Shown here: positions 1 through 10,000 of the stretch, one piece after another | Position numbering within the stretch: the first letter of the stretch is position 1 | Layout: every line of letters begins with the position of its first letter | From: an uncultured Clostridia bacterium | Lineage (GTDB): Bacteria > Bacillota > Clostridia > Christensenellales > Borkfalkiaceae | NCBI GenBank assembly: GCA_947630605.1 | Contig: CANRIO010000001.1 | Coordinates: forward strand, 1 to 64,000 | Direction of reading: 5' to 3' | Length of the DNA: 64,000 nucleotides | Made by a program: the position numbers and the translations under genes | Notes under the pieces: model-generated | The model's input: the letters and a program-made list of their open reading frames with translations, nothing else | Database searches by the model: none | What the model was told of the DNA's origin: nothing

Positions 1-1
1 C

Positions 2-634
2 CGCATGCACCGCGACTTTGCAAACGCACACGAGGGGGCATTTTTTACCGTCGGCATCCACCCCGAGAGCGCGGGGAAACCCTACGATGAGGAGGAATTT
101 CTTGCCCTCGCAGGGGAGAAAACATGCGTCGCCGTGGGGGAGATCGGGCTGGACCACCACTATGAGGGGTACGACCGCGCGGCACAGCAAAGGCTCTTTT
201 CCGAGCAGTTGGAGCTCGCCGGGCGCCTTCATCTCCCCGTTCAGATCCACTCCCGCGACGCCTGCGCCGATACCCTCGCCATTCTAAAAGAACAGGAAAA
301 ATCGCTCCGCTACGGCCTTCTCATGCACTGCTATAGCTACGGCTGCGAGAACCTCGACAGCTTCCTATCCCTCGGGGCTTTCATCTCGCTCGGCGGGGTC
401 GTTTGCTTCAAAAATGCCCGCCGCGCATGCGAAACGGCGGTAGCATGTCCGAGGGAGAGGCTTCTTTCCGAGACGGACAGTCCCTATCTTTCCCCCTTCC
501 GCGGGGAGAAAAATACCCCTGCGAACATCCCCGTCATCGTGCAAAAACTCGCCGACCTCAAGGGCATCGACTTTGATGAGATGAAAGCGCAGATCGCCTT
601 GAACGCCCGCGCCCTTTTTCCAAAATTACAGTGA
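2..634 (+). CDS. tatD: TatD family metal-dependent DNase/hydrolase, 5' truncated by window edge
   Basis: TatD motifs (VGIHPES, VGEIGLDHHY, PVQIHSRDA, LLSETDSPYLSP); the N-terminal DxHxH segment is missing, so the gene starts before the window. Confidence 0.9.
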   Translation, partial: RMHRDFANAHEGAFFTVGIHPESAGKPYDEEEFLALAGEKTCVAVGEIGLDHHYEGYDRAAQQRLFSEQLELAGRLHLPVQIHSRDACADTLAILKEQEKSLRYGLLMHCYSYGCENLDSFLSLGAFISLGGVVCFKNARRACETAVACPRERLLSETDSPYLSPFRGEKNTPANIPVIVQKLADLKGIDFDEMKAQIALNARALFPKLQ

Positions 635-637
635 ATT

Positions 638-1231
638 ATGAAGGATATTTACACCTATCAGATCGGCAAAAACCTCTATATCAACCTCACGAACCGTTGC
701 ACGAACCGCTGCACTTTCTGCGTGCGCAACGGCAAGGAGACGTACGAGGGCTACCCACTTTGGCTGAAGGAGGGGGAGCCGACGGTGGAGCAGGTCATCT
801 CCGGGATCGGCGATCCCAAAAATTATGACGAAGTTGTCTTCTGCGGCTTCGGCGAGCCCACTTACCGCCTCGACGCGATGCTGAAGATCTGCGACTATGT
901 CCATGAAAATGGCGGGCGGACGCGCGTCAACACCAACGGACATGGGGCCCTCATCGCGGACATGGGTATCGCCGAGAAGCTCAAGGGCAAGCTCGACGGG
1001 GTGAACATCTCCCTCAACGCGTCCTCGAAGGAGAAGTACGACGCACTCTGCCGCCCCAAGATCGAAGGGGCATTTGAAGGGCTTCTCGCCTTCGCCCGCG
1101 ACTGCAAGAGATGCGGCGTGAACGCGTGGTTTTCCGTCGTCGATTGCATCGGCGAAGAGGAGGTCGCCGCCTGCGCCCGCCTCGCAAAAGAAATTGGCCT
1201 ACCCCTCCGCGTAAGACCGATGATCGAATAA
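638..1231 (+). CDS. TatD-associated radical SAM protein
   Basis: CTNRCTFC (CxxxCxxC) cluster motif, GFGEPT, immediately downstream of tatD. Confidence 0.88.
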   Translation: MKDIYTYQIGKNLYINLTNRCTNRCTFCVRNGKETYEGYPLWLKEGEPTVEQVISGIGDPKNYDEVVFCGFGEPTYRLDAMLKICDYVHENGGRTRVNTNGHGALIADMGIAEKLKGKLDGVNISLNASSKEKYDALCRPKIEGAFEGLLAFARDCKRCGVNAWFSVVDCIGEEEVAACARLAKEIGLPLRVRPMIE

Positions 1232-1240
1232 ACGCGCCAT

Positions 1241-1380
1241 CGCGTGTCATTCTGAGGCGCAGCCGAAGAATCCCTACAAAACCAACAAGGCGCATTGAGA
1301 GGGGGTCTCCTCCGCCGCGATAAGTGCGTACTTCGCCTTCGGCTCGTGCGCCGCTATCGCGGCGTCGAGATGAGGAGAAA
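1241..1380. repeat. Dispersed intergenic hairpin repeat (locus R1)
   Basis: ATTCT-ga-GGC-gca-GCC-ga-AGAAT hairpin (1249-1271), tacttc-GCC-ttc-GGC-tcgtgcg and gcggcgtcgagatgagga; same units recur at R2-R8. Confidence 0.75.
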
Positions 1381-1469
1381 AAACGGGGATGACGCGGACG
1401 CCCATTCGCCTACTTCGGGACGATGACGCCTGTCCAAAAAAATATTTTGAAGAAATTTGCGGAAAAGGG

Positions 1470-1499
1470 TTGAAAAGAAGGGGCGAGGGGTGGTATAAT
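1470..1499 (+). promoter_or_regulatory. Sigma-A type promoter of radC
   Basis: TTGAAA-N18-TATAAT. Confidence 0.6.
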
Positions 1500-1566
1500 G
1501 AGAAAAACTTCCAAGGGCGGGGATAAGGAATAATATTCCCCTGTTTGGACAGAGAAGAGGCGGACC

Positions 1567-2301
1567 GTGGAAAGGAATAGAGAGCCGGGCTTGCATGATG
1601 GCCACAGACAACGCATGTTTGAGCATCTATGCGACGGCGCCAAGTTACAGGATCACGAACTATTGGAGATCCTGTTATTTTATGCCATCCCGAGGAAGAA
1701 TACCAACCCCATCGCCCATGACCTTCTCAACGCCTTCGGCTCCCTCGACGGGGTGTTCTCCGCTTCGAAAGAAAAGCTCCTCGAGGTAAACGGGATCGGC
1801 GAGGCAACGGCGACCTATATCACCGCGATCTCCTCTCTCATGGAGAGATTGAAGACCCCTCCCGAAAAACTTCCCAAGATCTACAATGTCCACTCTTTCA
1901 CGGAATATCTCGACAAAAGCTTGAAGACGGACGCGGAGGAGGTCTTACATATCTATTGTTTGGATGCAAATCACACGGTAAAATTCGTCAAGAAGTTTAC
2001 CTCCTGCCTTCCAGACAAGGTGGAAGTCCCGCCCGATGAGATCGGGCATGTCATTGCGACGCAACATCCGCACAGCGTCATCATTGCACACAACCATCCC
2101 AACCATTTAGCCACGCCCTCTCCTGCGGATGACCGCTTTACGAAGCAGATACAGATGCTCTGCATGATCCACGGATCGACCGTCGACGATCATGTCGTCG
2201 TCGGCATCGGGGAGCCCTTCAGCTACTTTTTGACGGGACGATTGCAGAAGATCAAGGAGGAGTGCCGCCGCAACCTCACCGAAGGGCCGTACCTTAATTG
2301 A
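1567..2301 (+). CDS. radC: RadC family JAB/MPN domain protein
   Basis: HxHP...PSxxD motif (HNHPNHLATPSPADDRFT), N-terminal HhH-like region; GTG start. Confidence 0.88.
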   Translation: MERNREPGLHDGHRQRMFEHLCDGAKLQDHELLEILLFYAIPRKNTNPIAHDLLNAFGSLDGVFSASKEKLLEVNGIGEATATYITAISSLMERLKTPPEKLPKIYNVHSFTEYLDKSLKTDAEEVLHIYCLDANHTVKFVKKFTSCLPDKVEVPPDEIGHVIATQHPHSVIIAHNHPNHLATPSPADDRFTKQIQMLCMIHGSTVDDHVVVGIGEPFSYFLTGRLQKIKEECRRNLTEGPYLN

Positions 2302-2376
2302 GAATGGGGCAGGTCATCGGAAGCACCGCCCACCTCCTTTGATCCCCCTCCCCAGGGAGAAGGTATAAAATAAGAA

Positions 2377-2400
2377 CGCCTCCCCGTATGAGGGGAGGCG
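2377..2400 (-). terminator. Intrinsic terminator
   Basis: CGCCTCCCC/GGGGAGGCG stem followed on the minus strand by a T-rich stretch. Confidence 0.6.
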
Positions 2401-2405
2401 ATACT

Positions 2406-2849
2406 TTACGCGATCAGGCTCTTCCAGGTCTTTTCGAACTGTTCTTCCGACTTTAGAAGTTCCTTTGCGAGTGCGCGGATGTCCTCGTCGGCGAAGTCCT
2501 CGGACATTTCCCCGAGCGACGTCTTGAGCGCGGTGATTCCCATCACCGTCCCTTGCACCATCATCTCGGCGATGTGGGCGCGGGAATCGTCCTTCAATGT
2601 GTTCATCTTGATGCCCATCCACATCATTCCCTTCTTGATGGGGCCGGGGTTCTTGAGCTCGATCTCCCGCTCTTTTGCAAGGAGGGCGGCCTTTCCGCCG
2701 ATGCGCTCATATTCCTCATGTTGGCGCAAAAGTTCCTCCTTGATCTCCTCGTCCTCTGTCTCGGGCAGAATGTCCGAGATGGACTGAATGGCATATTGGC
2801 AGTTGCGATGCACTTCCGCCAGCACTTCTTCGCTCTTTTTGATGTCCAT
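2406..2849 (-). CDS. Hypothetical helical protein
   Basis: Intact 147-aa ORF with AAGGAG SD; charged, helix-rich, no confident family. Confidence 0.6.
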   Translation of the reverse strand: MDIKKSEEVLAEVHRNCQYAIQSISDILPETEDEEIKEELLRQHEEYERIGGKAALLAKEREIELKNPGPIKKGMMWMGIKMNTLKDDSRAHIAEMMVQGTVMGITALKTSLGEMSEDFADEDIRALAKELLKSEEQFEKTWKSLIA

Positions 2850-2906
2850 ATTTTTCTCCTTTTGCCCGTAGTTTGCGAAAAAATCCGCTTTCTATGCGAA
2901 AAACCG

Positions 2907-3029
2907 CTTGACTTTTGCACGCGGGTATGCTAAATTTATTTTTGAGCCGCTAAGGACGGGCACCAAAGCGTTTACGAAAGTAAGCCGCCTAAGATATCTT
3001 GCGAGACCGGGAAGAGGAGGTAAAAGCGA
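2907..3029 (+). promoter_or_regulatory. Promoter and leader of rplU (possible L21 leader)
   Basis: TTGACT-N17-TAAATT followed by ~90 nt untranslated leader; leader class not verified. Confidence 0.35.
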
Positions 3030-3335
3030 ATGTACGCAATCATCGAGAACGGCGGAAAGCAGTATAAGGTTTCCGAGGGCGATGTTGTCAAGGTGGAAAA
3101 GCTCAAGGCCGAAGTCGGCGAAGAAGTCACCTTCAACGTCGTGATGCTCGCGGACGGCGAGACCGTCAAAGTGGGCGAGGAAGCGAAGGCTGCCAAAGTC
3201 ACGGGCAAAGTGGAAGCGCAGGACAAATTCAAGAAGATCATCGTCTTCAAGTATAAGTCCAAGAAGAATGAGCGCAAGAAGCAGGGCCACCGCCAGCCGT
3301 TCACCGCTGTGAAGATCGAGAAGATCGTAGGCTAA
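3030..3335 (+). CDS. rplU: 50S ribosomal protein L21
   Basis: [18 protein letters not shown]...[22 protein letters not shown]. Confidence 0.98.
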   Translation: MYAIIENGGKQYKVSEGDVVKVEKLKAEVGEEVTFNVVMLADGETVKVGEEAKAAKVTGKVEAQDKFKKIIVFKYKSKKNERKKQGHRQPFTAVKIEKIVG

Positions 3336-3402
3336 ACTTGCTCGCCTTTGGGAAGGCACAGGGGGAATTTCCTCCGAACGATCAAATTAAGGAGAAGAAA
3401 TC

Positions 3403-3669
3403 ATGATTTTTATCAGATTATTCGCGCATAAAAAGGGTACCGGTTCCTCCCACAACGGCAGAGACTCGAACGCAAAGCGCCTCGGGGTCAAGCGCCAGGA
3501 CGGGCAGGAAGTCCTCGCGGGCAGCATCATCGTCCGCCAGAGGGGAACGAAGATCCACCCGGGCAACAACGTCGGCATCGGCGGAGACGATACGCTCTTC
3601 GCCCTCAAGGACGGGGTCGTCAAGTTCGAGCGCAAGGGAAGAGATAAGAAACAAGTCAGCGTATATTGA
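3403..3669 (+). CDS. rpmA: 50S ribosomal protein L27 with short N-terminal extension
   Basis: [24 protein letters not shown]...[22 protein letters not shown] 8 nt before ATG. Confidence 0.98.
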   Translation: MIFIRLFAHKKGTGSSHNGRDSNAKRLGVKRQDGQEVLAGSIIVRQRGTKIHPGNNVGIGGDDTLFALKDGVVKFERKGRDKKQVSVY

Positions 3670-3676
3670 GAACACA

Positions 3677-3706
3677 GGCCGCACCAAAGAAGGGTGCGGT
3701 CTTTCG
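3677..3706 (+). terminator. Intrinsic terminator after rpmA
   Basis: GCCGCACC-aaagaag-GGTGCGGT followed by CTTTCGTTT. Confidence 0.65.
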
Positions 3707-3794
3707 TTTACAAAAAATTTTGCAAAAAAATTTTCAATCATGAGAAAAAACGCTTGCAATGAAGGCGGGAATGTGGTATTCTATATGAGCTAAC

Positions 3795-3870
3795 GGAAGT
3801 TTAGCTCAGCCGGGAGAGCACCTGCCTTACAAGCAGGGGGTCATAGGTTCGATCCCTATAACTTCCACCA
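3795..3870 (+). tRNA. tRNA-Val (TAC)
   Basis: Cloverleaf: GGAAGTT/AACTTCC acceptor, loop CTTACAA, GGTTCGATCC T-arm, encoded CCA. Confidence 0.95.
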
Positions 3871-3892
3871 ATACAGTGCGGTAAGCTCATAT

Positions 3893-3967
3893 GCGGGAAT
3901 AGCTCAGTGGTAGAGCGCCACCTTGCCAAGGTGGATGTCGCGGGTTCAAATCTCGTTTCCCGCTCCA
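3893..3967 (+). tRNA. tRNA-Gly (GCC)
   Basis: GCGGGAA/TTCCCGC acceptor, loop TTGCCAA, GGTTCAAATC T-arm, CCA. Confidence 0.95.
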
Positions 3968-3994
3968 AACACAGCTCCGCACTGTTTTTTATTC

Positions 3995-4069
3995 GGCGCC
4001 ATAGCCAAGTGGTAAGGCAAGGGTCTGCAAAACCCTGACTCCCCGGTTCAAATCCGGGTGGCGCCTCCA
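3995..4069 (+). tRNA. tRNA-Cys (GCA)
   Basis: GGCGCCA/TGGCGCC acceptor, loop CTGCAAA, GGTTCAAATCC T-arm, CCA. Confidence 0.95.
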
Positions 4070-4070
4070 A

Positions 4071-4103
4071 AAAAGACTGCCTGATAAAAGGGCAGTCTTT
4101 TGT
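4071..4103 (+). terminator. Intrinsic terminator after tRNA cluster
   Basis: AAAAGACTGCC-tgataaaa-GGGCAGTCTTTT. Confidence 0.8.
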
Positions 4104-4177
4104 GTTCTTCTTGAAATTTAAGGCCTGCCCTTGGACATGGTAGGCCTGTTTTTTGTCTGGTTGGAATTTGAAGGGGG

Positions 4178-4870
4178 TCACTCTCCTTTCTTTTTCGGCT
4201 TTATCATGCGAAGGAGGGGGATGATGAGTGCGCCGAGCGAGTTGCCGAGAATGATCATCACAAGGTACCCGAATGCCTTGGCGGAGACGATGCCGGAAGT
4301 CGCAAAGTAGAACATATCGGCGATGGAGTGTTCATAGCCGCTCAGGATGAAGGCGGGGATGCACATCAGGATGCCGAGGGGCGTCTTGTTGTTCGTGTAG
4401 AGGTCGATGGCGAGATAGACGAGGATCCCGCAGAGGATCGCGCGCAGAAGCCCGAAGCCGTACCCCTGTGCGAGCTTCCCGCCCGCTTCTCCGCAGAGAA
4501 GGGCCGCCGAATCTTTGAGATGGGGGAAGATGAACCCGATGAGATACCCGAAGGCGACCGTGCCGATGAGATTGCCGAGGAGGGCGAGAAGAAGGACGGA
4601 GATGTCCTCTTTGGAATGCTTTTGGGGGACGAGCCCGATCTTTCCCGTGTAGAGGGCGTAGCCGCGCATGCAGATGGCAAGCAGGGCCATCGAGAAGAGA
4701 AATGCCCCGATATATTGCCCGTAAAAGGGAACTTCCGCCCCGTCCGTAAGGCCGTAGCGGCAGGCGAGGTAGACGGCCCCGCCGAGGGAGATCATCATGC
4801 CGCCGAGCATCCCCTCCGCGATCCGCTGTGCAACGGTGAGGGCACTTTCTTCGAATGTCTGCTTGTTCAT
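4178..4870 (-). CDS. Formate/nitrite transporter (FNT) family protein
   Basis: FNT-like TM pattern (GGMMISLGGAVYL, IPAFILSGYEHSIADMFYF, GNSLGALIIPLL). Confidence 0.85.
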   Translation of the reverse strand: MNKQTFEESALTVAQRIAEGMLGGMMISLGGAVYLACRYGLTDGAEVPFYGQYIGAFLFSMALLAICMRGYALYTGKIGLVPQKHSKEDISVLLLALLGNLIGTVAFGYLIGFIFPHLKDSAALLCGEAGGKLAQGYGFGLLRAILCGILVYLAIDLYTNNKTPLGILMCIPAFILSGYEHSIADMFYFATSGIVSAKAFGYLVMIILGNSLGALIIPLLRMIKPKKKGE

Positions 4871-4904
4871 GTTTTTCCTCCGTATATGTGGTTTTACTTA
4901 CAAG

Positions 4905-5005
4905 GCTCCTCCGTGGGAGGAGCTGTCACGCGGGAGCGTGACTGAGGTGGGGCGAATTCTGAATTCGTACCCACCCCCCTACCCCCCTCCTCGGGAGGGG
5001 GGCCT
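4905..5005. repeat. Dispersed intergenic hairpin repeat, family D (locus R9)
   Basis: GGAGCTGTCACGC-ggga-GCGTGACTGAGG, related to 20554-20586 (GTCACGC-tcc-GCGTGAC); flanked by CCCCCCTCC..GGAGGGGGG palindrome. Confidence 0.65.
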
Positions 5006-5803
5006 TCACTTCCCGGCGAAGTGCGAGGTGAGGATACTAAGTTCCTGCTCGTAGTTCATGCCGTACTTTTTGTCGGGCACCTCGCGCGCGGTGCGGAGAA
5101 TGGAGCGGTAGCAGAACTCGACGGTGAGCTTTAAGGCCTCTTCAAGCGCCATCCCTCTGCCGATACAGCCCGCAAATGCGGAGGCGAACACGTCGCCCGC
5201 TCCGTGGAAGGACCCATCCACTTTTTTGAGCGGCATCCGCTTTTTTGCCCCGTCGAAGTAGTGCAAAAAGTACCCGTCCTCATCGTCCGCGCCCGTGATG
5301 ACGGGGTGCGGGCAGAGCAAAGAAAGTTTTTCGAGCGCCCTCGAGGCGTCCCTCTCCCCCGTGAGCAAAAAGGCCTCGGTGTCGTTGGGCAAAATGTAGT
5401 CTGCGAGCGCGCATAGGGTACCCATGTCCGAGGCAAACCCCTCATCAAAGCCGCGATAGAACTGAAAATTGTCCCCAAGGACAGGGTCGACGATGAAGAT
5501 GCCGCCCTCTTTCAGGAAGCGCCTCTTTACCTCTTTGACGAAATCGATCTGGCTACGGCTGCCGAGATACCCGCTCAAAATGACGTCGTATTTGAGGCCG
5601 AGCGTCTCCCAATGGTCGCAGATCTTTTTCATCTCGTCGTCGAGGTTCAAAAAAGTATACCCCGAAAATCCTCCCGTATGGGTGGAGAGCAGGGCGGTCG
5701 GCAGAATGTCCACAGTCGCTCCGCAGGCCGAGAGCACGGGCAGGGCAACGGTCAGGGAGCACTTCCCCACGCAGGAGATGTCGTTGACGGCGAGAGCGCG
5801 CAT
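5006..5803 (-). CDS. pdxY: Pyridoxine/pyridoxal kinase (ribokinase superfamily)
   Basis: NDISCVGKCSLTVALPVLSACG, LPTALLSTHTGGF, DPVLGDN, GAGDVFASAF; start at MRALAVND with GAGGTG SD. Confidence 0.85.
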   Translation of the reverse strand: MRALAVNDISCVGKCSLTVALPVLSACGATVDILPTALLSTHTGGFSGYTFLNLDDEMKKICDHWETLGLKYDVILSGYLGSRSQIDFVKEVKRRFLKEGGIFIVDPVLGDNFQFYRGFDEGFASDMGTLCALADYILPNDTEAFLLTGERDASRALEKLSLLCPHPVITGADDEDGYFLHYFDGAKKRMPLKKVDGSFHGAGDVFASAFAGCIGRGMALEEALKLTVEFCYRSILRTAREVPDKKYGMNYEQELSILTSHFAGK

Positions 5804-5982
5804 ACAGTCACCTCGAATTGAAATCAAAATATATTATAGCAACTTTTCCGGCAAAACGCAACGTAAATTGAAGATATGCTTCTCATTTGGAAAATTTTTT
5901 AATTCACAATGTGATTTTTCTTTACAGCGATGTATTTTTCCGCTATAATGATTTCACAACAAACCCTATCCGTGAGGCAAAT

Positions 5983-6693
5983 ATGAGAAAAAATCTTGTC
6001 GTCCAGCTCATCTATCGCATCGTCCTGTGCTGCGTCTCCTTCCTCGCTTGCCTGCTCTCTCTGCGCGTCTTCTATGCGGGGCAGGGCGGGCGGCCCATGA
6101 GCTGGGATATCTTAAAATATTACACGAATCTCTCCAACTATGTCGTATTCGTCGTCTCGCTCGCGGTGACGATCGCCACCGCCGTCCGCGTTTTGAAGGG
6201 GGAGCGCGAGGGATATAACCGCATCCTTCTGACCTTCAAATTCATGACGACGGTCATGATCCTCGTCACCTTCCTCGTCGTCGTCTTCCTCCTCAACAGC
6301 CCCGCAAACGCGAGTTATTGGCTGGATGTGGGGAACATGTCCTATCACTGTCTTGCGCCGCTCCTCTTCGTCTTTGACTACATCTTGTTCGAAAAGAAGG
6401 GTACCATGTCCGTGTTCGCCCCGCTGTATAGCCTCATTTTACCCCTCATCTACGTCGTTTACATCTTTATTTTGGGCGCGAGCATCGAAAATTTCGAATA
6501 CCCGTATTTCTTCCTCAACGTTCGCGAGATCGGCTATGGGAGCGTCTGCCTTTGGGTGCTTGCCCTCGTTGCCATCTTCACCGTACTCGGCTATCTTCTG
6601 TGGCTTTGGAACCGCTTCGGGAAGTTCGACGGCAAGTGGAAGTTCGATTTCCACGGCATCCGTCACACAAGGCGGGAGTGCGAAGAGGGCTGA
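5983..6693 (+). CDS. Integral membrane protein (Pr6Pr-like)
   Basis: Multi-TM ORF starting MRKNLVVQLIYRIV; promoter TTTACA..TATAAT upstream. Confidence 0.6.
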   Translation: MRKNLVVQLIYRIVLCCVSFLACLLSLRVFYAGQGGRPMSWDILKYYTNLSNYVVFVVSLAVTIATAVRVLKGEREGYNRILLTFKFMTTVMILVTFLVVVFLLNSPANASYWLDVGNMSYHCLAPLLFVFDYILFEKKGTMSVFAPLYSLILPLIYVVYIFILGASIENFEYPYFFLNVREIGYGSVCLWVLALVAIFTVLGYLLWLWNRFGKFDGKWKFDFHGIRHTRRECEEG

Positions 6694-6730
6694 TATATGG
6701 TAAAACTTTTTTCAGCGGGCGGGAAATAAC

Positions 6731-6759
6731 TTTACACCGTCCCGCTTTTTTGTTATAAT
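6731..6759 (+). promoter_or_regulatory. Sigma-A promoter TTTACA-N17-TATAAT
   Basis: Consensus boxes with 17-bp spacer ending 8 nt before ATG 6768. Confidence 0.75.
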
Positions 6760-6767
6760 TTGTGGGT

Positions 6768-6992
6768 ATGAAGAAAGTCATCGAGATCGAAGATCTCTGC
6801 TGCAAGAAGTGTGCCGAGCGGGTGGAGCGCAAACTCCTCCTTTTGGAGGGGGTCGAGGGCGCGAAGGCGAATTTCAAGAAGGGCGTCGTCTTTGTGGAGA
6901 CCGACCTTCCCGACGAAGCCCTCTTAAAATGTGTTACGGATGCCGGTTTCACCGTGAAGAGCATCCATCCGCGCAAGGGCATTTTCGGCTGA
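6768..6992 (+). CDS. Heavy-metal-associated (HMA) domain protein
   Basis: KVIEIEDLCCKKCAERVERKLLLLEGVEGAKANFKKGVVFVE: CxxC ferredoxin-like fold pattern. Confidence 0.85.
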   Translation: MKKVIEIEDLCCKKCAERVERKLLLLEGVEGAKANFKKGVVFVETDLPDEALLKCVTDAGFTVKSIHPRKGIFG

Positions 6993-7019
6993 GAAAAACA
7001 CCCCATATAAGGAGTTTTT

Positions 7020-10000
7020 ATGTATAGAAAGGTTGATACGTCGCTCGATTTCGTGGAGCGGGAACGGGAGATCGCAAAGTTTTGGAAGGAGAACAAGATC
7101 TTCGAAAAATCCATCGAAAAGAACGAGGGAGGGGAGGAGTTCTCCTTCTTCGACGGCCCTCCCACCGCCAACGGCAAGCCGCACATCGGGCATGTCCTTA
7201 CCCGCGTCATGAAGGACATCATGCCCCGCTACGAGACGATGAAGGGAAAGCATGTCCTCCGCAAGGCGGGCTGGGATACGCATGGCCTTCCCGTGGAGCT
7301 CGAGGTGGAGAAGAGCCTCGGCATCGACGGAAAACCGCAGATCGAGAAGTTCGGCATCGAGCCCTTCATCCAAAAGTGCAAGCAGTCCGTGTGGAAGTAT
7401 CAGAGCGAATGGGAGAAGATGTCGGACGCGGTCGGCTATTGGGTGGATATGGAACACCCCTATGTCACCTATCACGACGACTATATCGAATCGGAGTGGT
7501 GGGCGCTCAAGCGCATGCACGAGATGGGGCTCTTATACAAGGGGCACAAGATCGTCCCCTATTGCCCCCGCTGCGGGACAGCGCTCTCCTCGCATGAGGT
7601 CGCACAGGGCTATAAGGATGTGAAGGAGACCTCGGCCGTCGCCCGCTTCAAAGTGGAAGGCAAGGAGAACACTTACATCCTCGCATGGACGACGACGCCG
7701 TGGACCCTTCCCTCCAACGTCGCCCTCTGCATGAATCCGAATGAAGATTACGTCGAGATCGAGGCGGAGGACGGCACCCATTACATCCTCGCCGAGGCCC
7801 TCGCGGGCAAATTTTTCGAAAACTTCCAGGTGGTCGAACGCCGCAAGGGGAGCGAATACGAGGGTACCATGTACGAGCCTCTCTTCGATTGGGCGAAGGG
7901 GAGCTTCCGCGAGAAGGCCTACTTTGTCGTCTGCGACGGCTATGTCACGCTCACCGACGGCACGGGCGTCGTGCACATCGCCCCCGCCTTCGGCGAGGAC
8001 GACTACCGCGTCGGGAAGAAGTACCGTCTCCCCGTCGTCCAGCTCGTCAACGAGCGGGGGTGCTTCGACGAACGCTGCCCCGAACTCGACGGGCTGTTTG
8101 CAAAGAAGGCGGACAGCGTCATTCTCGAGATGCTCAAAAGCCGCGGTCTTCTCTTCAAAAAACTTCCCTATGAACATAGCTATCCCCACTGCTGGCGGTG
8201 CGACACGCCCCTTCTCTACTATGCGCGGGCGAGCTGGTTCATCGAGGTCACGAAGGTGAAGGACGCCCTCATCGCGGCCAACCGTTCGGTGAATTGGATC
8301 CCCGAGACCATCAAAGAGGGGAGGATGGGCAACTTCCTCGAGAACGTCATCGACTGGGGGCTTTCCCGCGACCGCTATTGGGGCACCCCGCTCCCCGTAT
8401 GGGTGTGCGAGGACTGCGGCGAAGTCGTCGTCATCGGCTCCAAAAAGGAACTCTGCGAAAGGACGGGCGCGCCCGAGAATATCGAATTGCACCGCCCCTA
8501 CCTCGACGGCCTCACCTGCACTTGCCCCCGTTGCGGCGGCAGCTGTAAGCGCACCCCCGAGGTCATCGACTGTTGGTTCGATTCGGGTTCCATGCCCTTT
8601 GCACAGTACCACTATCCCTTCGAAAACAAGGACCTCTTCGAGGAGACCTTCCCCGCCGACTTCATCTCGGAGGCCGTCGACCAGACGCGCGGATGGTTCT
8701 ACACCCTCCTCGTCATCTCGACCATCCTCTTCGGCAAGGCGCCCTTCAAGACGTGCATCGTCTTGGGGCATGTCAACGACCAGAACGGCGTCAAGATGAG
8801 CAAGCACAAGGGCAACGTCGTCGACCCGTGGACGGTGCTTTCAAAGCAGGGCGCGGACGCCACGCGGTGGTATTTCTACACGAACAGCGCGCCGTGGATC
8901 CCCTCCCGCTTCGGGGCGGAGGCCGTCTCCGAGAGCCAGCGAAAGTTTCAGGGGACGCTTTGGAACACCTACGCCTTCTTCACCCTCTATGCCGGGATCG
9001 ACGGCTACGACCCCTCGAAATACGACTTGAAGAAGTGCAAGCTCTCCCTCATGGACAAGTGGGTGCTCTCCAAGCTCAACACCCTCGTCGGCGAGGTGGA
9101 CGGCATGCTTTCCGCCTACAACATCACGGACAGCGCCCGCGCCATCCAGGACTTTGCGGACGCACTCTCTAATTGGTATGTGAGAAGGGGCCGCGACCGC
9201 TATTGGGGAGCGGAGATGACGGAGGACAAGGCGGCGGCCTATACGACGCTCTACACCGTCCTTCTGACGCTCTCCAAGCTCATCGCACCCTATATGCCCT
9301 TCATGGCGGAGATGATGTACCAAAACTTAGTGCCCGCATTCTTCCCCGAAGAACCCATCTCCGTGCACCTCTGTGACTACCCTGTCGCGGACATGGTATG
9401 GGTGGATCCCGTCCTGGAGGCGGGCATGCAGGACGTTTTGAATGTCGTCGAACTCGGGCGCAGCGCACGCAATTCGGGCAACATCAAGAACCGCCAGCCC
9501 CTCAAGGAGATGCTCGTCGCCTCCGATAGAAAGCTCGGCATCGAGGGCGAACTCGAGGCGGTCACCCTGGACGAGCTCAACGTCAAGAGCCTCAAACTTC
9601 TCTCGGGCGGGGAGGAGCTCGTTACCTACAATCTGAAGCCGCAACTGCGCACCCTCGGCCCGAAATACGGCAAGAAACTCCGCCTTATCACCGAATTTTT
9701 GCAAAACTGCAACGCGGCGGAGGTGGTCGCCACCGTCAAGACGGGCGAGCCCTACAGGGTGGACCTCGACGGGGAGGTCGAACTCTTCGAGGAGGATCTG
9801 CAGATCTTCACCTCGTCCGCGCACGGCTACGCCACGGCGCAGGGGTACGGCATCACCGTCGCCCTCAACACGGAACTTTCGGAAGAGCTTTTGGATGAGG
9901 GCGCGGAGCGCGAGCTCATCTCCAAGATCCAGTCGATGAGAAAGGAGGCGGGATTTGAGGTCACCGACCGCATTGCCCTATACCATGTCGCAGAGGGGCG

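Noticed and set aside
3801-4181. 126-aa minus-strand ORF (..PPGFEPGSQGF..GGSYRDRTYDPLLVRQVLSRLS)
   Set aside because: Antisense of the tRNA-Val/Gly/Cys cluster; a known type of spurious ORF
7533-8807. 424-aa minus-strand ORF
   Set aside because: Antisense of ileS
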